DNA from: an uncultured Oscillospiraceae bacterium
GTDB taxonomy: Bacteria; Bacillota; Clostridia; Oscillospirales; Ruminococcaceae
Assembly (NCBI GenBank): GCA_904502045.1
Contig: CAJGEB010000009.1
Coordinates: 1-17,173 of the forward strand
Length of the DNA: 17,173 bases
Direction of reading: 5' to 3'
Below the pieces are notes generated by a model. The model was not told where the DNA came from and made no database searches. It saw only the letters and a program-made list of their open reading frames with translations. Both the position numbers and the translations under genes were made by a program. Shown in pieces: positions 13,859 to 17,173 of the stretch (its first letter is position 1; each line of letters begins with the position of its first letter).

Positions 13859-13936
13859 GGCGAGCCGCCTGCCAAAATCTCCGATTTTGGCTCGGGAGCT
13901 TCGCTCCCGCCGCGCTAAAGCGCGGGGCGGCTCGCC
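13859..13936 (+). repeat. Cloverleaf-type palindromic element D
   Basis: The outer stem 13859-13869/13926-13936 (11 bp) encloses three hairpins: 13871-13879/13883-13891 (9 bp, loop TCC), 13893-13899/13903-13909 (7 bp, loop TTC) and 13910-13915/13920-13925 (6 bp, loop TAAA). It lies between divergent genes, upstream of both the S1-protein gene and the DUF951 promoter, so it cannot serve only as a terminator. A weak distal pair (13817-13823 with 13943-13949) may exist. Confidence 0.85.
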
Positions 13937-13983
13937 GTATCGGAGGGGGTGCTGTGGTATTTAATCAAATAGTGATAAAGATG

Positions 13984-14013
13984 TTGCCATAGGGGGTATA
14001 AATCTGTTATAAT
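13984..14013 (+). promoter_or_regulatory. Sigma-A promoter for the DUF951-prfA unit
   Basis: TTGCCA (13984-13989), 18-nt spacer, perfect TATAAT (14008-14013). The start site should be near 14020, giving a leader of about 24 nt that carries AGGAGG. Confidence 0.75.
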
Positions 14014-14043
14014 GAAAAAAGACTCTTATGAGGAGGGAGTATT

Positions 14044-14244
14044 TTGGATATACGGCCGGGGGACAGTATTATTATGAAAAAGAATCACCCGTGCGGCTCG
14101 AATAAATTTACTGTGTTGCGGTCGGGAATAGATTTTCGACTGCGATGTGAAGGATGCGGCCGTGAATTTTTAACTCCCAGAGCGAAAGCGGAAAAATTTA
14201 TAAAAAGTGTTATTCGTCCTGACGAAAACAATATTAATAATTAA
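14044..14244 (+). CDS. DUF951 family protein
   Basis: This 66-aa protein is of the DUF951 family, common in Bacillota and of unknown function. The family pattern is clear: [17 protein letters not shown], then [19 protein letters not shown]. The cysteines at C22 and in C-x2-C (about 45-48) could form a small zinc-binding knuckle, an inference. The start is TTG at 14044, set by AGGAGG (14031-14036) seven bases upstream and by the family N-terminus. The stop overlaps the ribosome site region of prfA, so the two genes are in one operon. In this family the neighbour varies; the link with prfA gives no firm function. Confidence 0.9.
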   Translation: MDIRPGDSIIMKKNHPCGSNKFTVLRSGIDFRLRCEGCGREFLTPRAKAEKFIKSVIRPDENNINN

Positions 14245-14258
14245 GGAGCAGCAGATAT

Positions 14259-15332
14259 ATGTTTGACAAGCTGAGTGAAGTAGAAAAAAGGTACGAGGTA
14301 CTGTGCGAGAAATTGTCGGATCCGAATATAGTAAACGATCCGGTTGAATATAAAAATGTCGCCAAGGAATATAAAAATCTTGAGGGAGTCGTTGCGAAGT
14401 ATAAGGAGTACAAGGCGGCAATGGCAGAATACGAGGAAGCAGCGGAACTCCTTGAGGGCGGCGGACTTGATCCCGAGTTCAAGGCTATGGCAGTGGAGCA
14501 ACTCGAAGAAAGCAAGAAAAATTCCGAGATTTTTGCAGAGGAGCTCAAAATTTTACTACTTCCGAAGGATCCCAACGACGACAAAAACGTAGTTATAGAA
14601 ATTCGCGGAGCTGCAGGCGGCGACGAAGCTGCACTTTTTGCAGGATCCCTTTACCGTATGTATTCGATGTATGCCGAAACTAAGGGCTGGAAGTCTGAAA
14701 TACTAAGCGAAAGTCCCACAGAGCTCGGCGGATTTAAAGAAGTATCCTTCCTTATCGAAGGCGACGGAGCATACTCCAAGCTCAAATTTGAAAGCGGAGT
14801 CCACAGAGTGCAAAGGGTTCCCGACACCGAGGCTTCCGGCAGAATACACACCTCGACCGTTACGGTAGCGGTGCTTCCCGAGGTCGAAGAGGTGGAATTT
14901 GAGATAAATCCCGCCGACCTTCAGATAGATACCTACCGTTCGGGCGGAGCCGGCGGTCAGCACGTTAACAAGACCGAATCCGCTATCAGAATCACCCACC
15001 TGCCCACCAACACCGTCGTTGAATGTCAGGACGAGCGTAGTCAGTATAAAAACAAGGAACGCGCTATGAAGATACTGCGCTCCCGCCTCTACGAAAGGGC
15101 GCAGCGCGAACAGACCGAAAAAATCGCAAACGAACGCAAACTGCAGGTCGGAGCAGGTGACCGCAGCGAACGCATCAGAACCTACAACTTCCCCCAAGGC
15201 CGCGTTACCGACCACCGCATCGGACTCACCCTCTATAAAATCGACGCCATTATGAACGGCGCTCTCGATGAGGTCGTGGACGCCCTCAGATCCTTCGACA
15301 CCGCCGAAAAATTAAAGGGCGAACAGGAATAA
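14259..15332 (+). CDS. prfA: Peptide chain release factor 1
   Basis: RF1 (357 aa) recognises UAA and UAG stop codons and triggers peptide release. The catalytic GGQ is at residues 232-234 within [14 protein letters not shown]. The codon-reading tripeptide is P188-D189-T190 in [16 protein letters not shown], the PxT form of RF1 and not the SPF of RF2. The N-terminal helical domain and the [14 protein letters not shown] strand are typical, and length matches the family. AAGGAG (14243-14248) lies 10 nt before the ATG. Many genomes have prmC, the GGQ methyltransferase, next to prfA. Here it is absent and tsaC follows, an order that keeps translation-related genes together. Codon use moves from A/T-ending at the start to C-ending toward the end. 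Confidence 0.97.
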   Translation: MFDKLSEVEKRYEVLCEKLSDPNIVNDPVEYKNVAKEYKNLEGVVAKYKEYKAAMAEYEEAAELLEGGGLDPEFKAMAVEQLEESKKNSEIFAEELKILLLPKDPNDDKNVVIEIRGAAGGDEAALFAGSLYRMYSMYAETKGWKSEILSESPTELGGFKEVSFLIEGDGAYSKLKFESGVHRVQRVPDTEASGRIHTSTVTVAVLPEVEEVEFEINPADLQIDTYRSGGAGGQHVNKTESAIRITHLPTNTVVECQDERSQYKNKERAMKILRSRLYERAQREQTEKIANERKLQVGAGDRSERIRTYNFPQGRVTDHRIGLTLYKIDAIMNGALDEVVDALRSFDTAEKLKGEQE

Positions 15333-15419
15333 TCCCTCACCGATTTGGATACCAAAAGTATTTTTATTCGTCACTTATACTATTTGTAATTCCTTTAAAT
15401 AAAGGAGATGCCTTGCATT

Positions 15420-16445
15420 TTGTTAAACACCGTAATTGTATCTGCCTTTTCGCCGACTGATGACGGAGTACGTGTCGCTGCTGATGCGATAAAGCGCGGG
15501 GAGCTTGCAGTTATTCCCACCGAAACGGTCTACGGACTTGCCGCAAACGCACTCGACTCCTCTGCTGTCGACAAAATATTCGTCGCAAAGGGCAGACCGC
15601 AGGATAACCCTCTCATCGTACACATCGCGGACAGAGATGACCTTTGCAATATCGCACGGGAGATTCCGCCCGTGGCGACAGCTTTAGCAGACCGCTTTTG
15701 GCCGGGTCCGCTCACAATAATATTAAAAAAATCCTCTGTTGTGCCCCAAAACGTCACGGCAGGACTCGATACCGTTGCTGTCAGGATGCCCGAAAACGAG
15801 ATCGCACGCGCTGTTATCAGGGCGGCGGGATGTCCGGTCGCGGCTCCGAGCGCAAACGTATCGGGCAGACCGAGCATCACCTGTGCAAAGCACTGTAAAG
15901 AGGAGCTCGGCGGAAGAGTAAACGTCATTTTGGAGTCCTTCGACTGCAAGTTCGGAGTTGAATCCACCGTCATTTCCCTCGTCGGACCCCGTCCCTGCAT
16001 TCTCAGACCGGGAGCCGTAAGTCCCGCTGAGCTTGAAGCCATTCTCGGTTCCGTTGATATATCCCCCGCAGTTTTGCGATCCCTCGAAAAAAACGAGGTC
16101 GCCGCTTCCCCGGGTATGAAATACAAGCACTACTCCCCAAACGCCGAAATAACCATTGTCGATGCTTCCCGCGAGAATTTCATTTCCTTCATCAATGCCG
16201 ACCCCAACCGTTTTGCTCTTTGCTTTGACGAAGATATCCCCGATATCCCGCCCGAAAAGGCTGTTTCTTTCGGATCCCAAAACGATCCGCTCTCCATGGC
16301 GCACAACCTCTTTGAAGCGCTCCGTACTCTCGACCAGCGCGGCGCCCGTACCGTTTTTGCCCGTAAACCCTCCCTCGACGGTATCGGTCTTGCCGTCTAC
16401 AACAGACTCCTTCGCGCTGCCGCTTTCAGAGAGATCTCCCTTTAA
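15420..16445 (+). CDS. tsaC: L-threonylcarbamoyladenylate synthase (TsaC/Sua5 type)
   Basis: The enzyme makes threonylcarbamoyl-AMP from threonine, bicarbonate and ATP, the first step of tRNA t6A37 synthesis. The YrdC-like domain (about residues 15-205) shows AVIPTETVYGLAANA, VAKGRPQDNPLIVHI, FWPGPLTIIL and SANVSGRPS, the nucleotide and substrate loops. A linker with SPGMKYKHYSPNAEI leads to a C-terminal Sua5 domain, so this is the long Sua5 form of about 341 aa. In-frame ATG 15408 directly abuts AAAGGAG with no spacing. TTG 15420, 12 nt after that site, is therefore the better start, though the spacing is a little long and the ATG cannot be excluded. A TATACT-like box at 15376 lacks a good -35, so a separate promoter is uncertain. 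Confidence 0.94.
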   Translation: MLNTVIVSAFSPTDDGVRVAADAIKRGELAVIPTETVYGLAANALDSSAVDKIFVAKGRPQDNPLIVHIADRDDLCNIAREIPPVATALADRFWPGPLTIILKKSSVVPQNVTAGLDTVAVRMPENEIARAVIRAAGCPVAAPSANVSGRPSITCAKHCKEELGGRVNVILESFDCKFGVESTVISLVGPRPCILRPGAVSPAELEAILGSVDISPAVLRSLEKNEVAASPGMKYKHYSPNAEITIVDASRENFISFINADPNRFALCFDEDIPDIPPEKAVSFGSQNDPLSMAHNLFEALRTLDQRGARTVFARKPSLDGIGLAVYNRLLRAAAFREISL

Positions 16446-16478
16446 TCTTATTTTTTTACACCGAAAGGATGGACACCT

Positions 16479-17123
16479 ATGAAAAGACTCAGAATCGTCG
16501 GACTTACCGGTCAGACCGGTGCCGGTAAATCTACTGTATCGGAAATCCTCCGCAAAAACGGCTATATCATCATCGACGCCGATAAGGTGTCCCGCGACAT
16601 TACCGATACCAACAAAAACTGCCTTTGCGATCTCGTCCTCAAATTTTCCTGCATTATTCTCAACGAGGACGGATCCCTCAACAGAAAAAAACTCGCCAAC
16701 ATCGTTTTCTCCGATAAGAAAAATCTTACCACCCTCAACAAAACCATCTTCCCTTACATTATCGACGAAATTAACCGCCGCCTCGAAATAATCGGTTCCG
16801 ACAGCGACTTCAACATCGCTATCCTCGATGCTCCCACCCTCTTCGAAAGCGGTTTCAATAAACAGTGCGATGCCATCGTTTCCGTCATCGCCGACAAGGA
16901 GCGCCGCCTCTCCCGTATCATTCAGCGCGATCACCTTTCCACCGCCGACGCTCTCCAGCGCATCGAAGCTCAAAACGACGAGCTCTTCTATACCTCTCAG
17001 TCCGATTACGTTATCGAAAATAACTGTGACCCCGTCGAGCTCATCTCCAAAACCGAAAAGCTCTTCTCCGAAATCAAAAATACCCTTTCCCCCGATATCC
17101 CCGATCACGCTACGGCGCAGTAG
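16479..17123 (+). CDS. coaE: Dephospho-CoA kinase
   Basis: CoaE phosphorylates the ribose 3'-hydroxyl of dephospho-CoA, the last step of coenzyme A synthesis. This 214-aa protein starts with a P-loop GQTGAGKST (11-19) in the family context RIVGLTG. IIDADKVSRD follows (the CoaE DAD motif), then AILDAPTLFESGF (the usual PLLFE region) and the lid segment RRLSRIIQRDHLSTADALQRI. In the lid, RD-LS-A--RI is the family pattern. AAAGGA (16464-16469) lies 9 nt before the ATG. It is 33 bp downstream of tsaC, probably in the same transcript. C-ending codons dominate, which also creates a long empty frame on the opposite strand. The 50 bp after the stop hold nothing recognisable before the window ends. 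Confidence 0.95.
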   Translation: MKRLRIVGLTGQTGAGKSTVSEILRKNGYIIIDADKVSRDITDTNKNCLCDLVLKFSCIILNEDGSLNRKKLANIVFSDKKNLTTLNKTIFPYIIDEINRRLEIIGSDSDFNIAILDAPTLFESGFNKQCDAIVSVIADKERRLSRIIQRDHLSTADALQRIEAQNDELFYTSQSDYVIENNCDPVELISKTEKLFSEIKNTLSPDIPDHATAQ

Positions 17124-17173
17124 CGTCGCGATTCCTCCTCTCCCACCTGCTTTTTTATCTAAACATTCGGCGA

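Noticed and set aside
15345-15367. Terminator after prfA (TTTGG-ATA-CCAAA then ATTTTT)
   Set aside because: The stem has only 5 bp, mostly A-T, and is separated from the T-run; too weak to support.
15723-17108. A 461-codon open frame on the minus strand
   Set aside because: It lies antisense to tsaC and coaE, both clear genes, and has a low-complexity G/D/V-rich translation. It results from their C-rich third positions and has no recognisable motif or ribosome site.

Overview
The window looks like a chromosomal segment of a gut-type Clostridia (Bacillota; gene content and neighbourhoods fit Oscillospirales/Ruminococcaceae-like genomes, an inference from gene families only). Evidence: strong AGGAGG-type ribosome sites, sigma-A promoters of the TTGACA-N17-TATAAT type, frequent TTG/GTG starts, a DUF951-prfA pair, an Asp23-FakA pair and an rny-ymdB pair. 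No rRNA, tRNA, CRISPR array or transposase was seen.

Layout. (1) 2-976: the 3' part of rqcH (NFACT ribosome quality control factor). (2) 1124-5000, minus strand: a complete potABCD polyamine importer operon with coupled genes. It is read from a promoter at 5230-5203 through a ~195-nt structured leader. (3) 5487-10325, plus strand: rny (RNase Y), ymdB, an Asp23-family gene and fakA (fatty acid kinase), closed by an intrinsic terminator. (4) 10330-11780: a 1.45-kb accessory island with no intact gene. On the minus strand it reads as a tandem array of five short promoter-RNA-terminator cassettes built from duplicated and shuffled modules. On the plus strand it carries fragments of decayed coding sequence. 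(5) 11757-13768, minus strand: a transaldolase gene (TalC/FSA family) with its own promoter and terminator, and an S1-domain RNA-binding protein. (6) 13984-17123, plus strand: a promoter, a DUF951 zinc-ribbon-like protein, prfA (RF1), tsaC/sua5 (t6A synthesis) and coaE.

Four intergenic spaces (994-1087, 7246-7336, 12713-12783, 13859-13936) carry the same kind of element: a GC-rich outer stem enclosing exactly three short hairpins with 3-4-nt loops, a cloverleaf plan. The stem sequences differ but pairing is kept, and the loops fall in a consistent order once one copy is inverted. These elements and the minus-strand RNA array are the two most unusual things in the window.

Most genes are housekeeping: translation rescue and termination (rqcH, prfA, tsaC, S1 protein), RNA turnover (rny), lipid and CoA metabolism (fakA, coaE), polyamine uptake and the pentose phosphate pathway. 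The array and the cloverleaf elements are predictions from reading the sequence; no folding program or database search was run.
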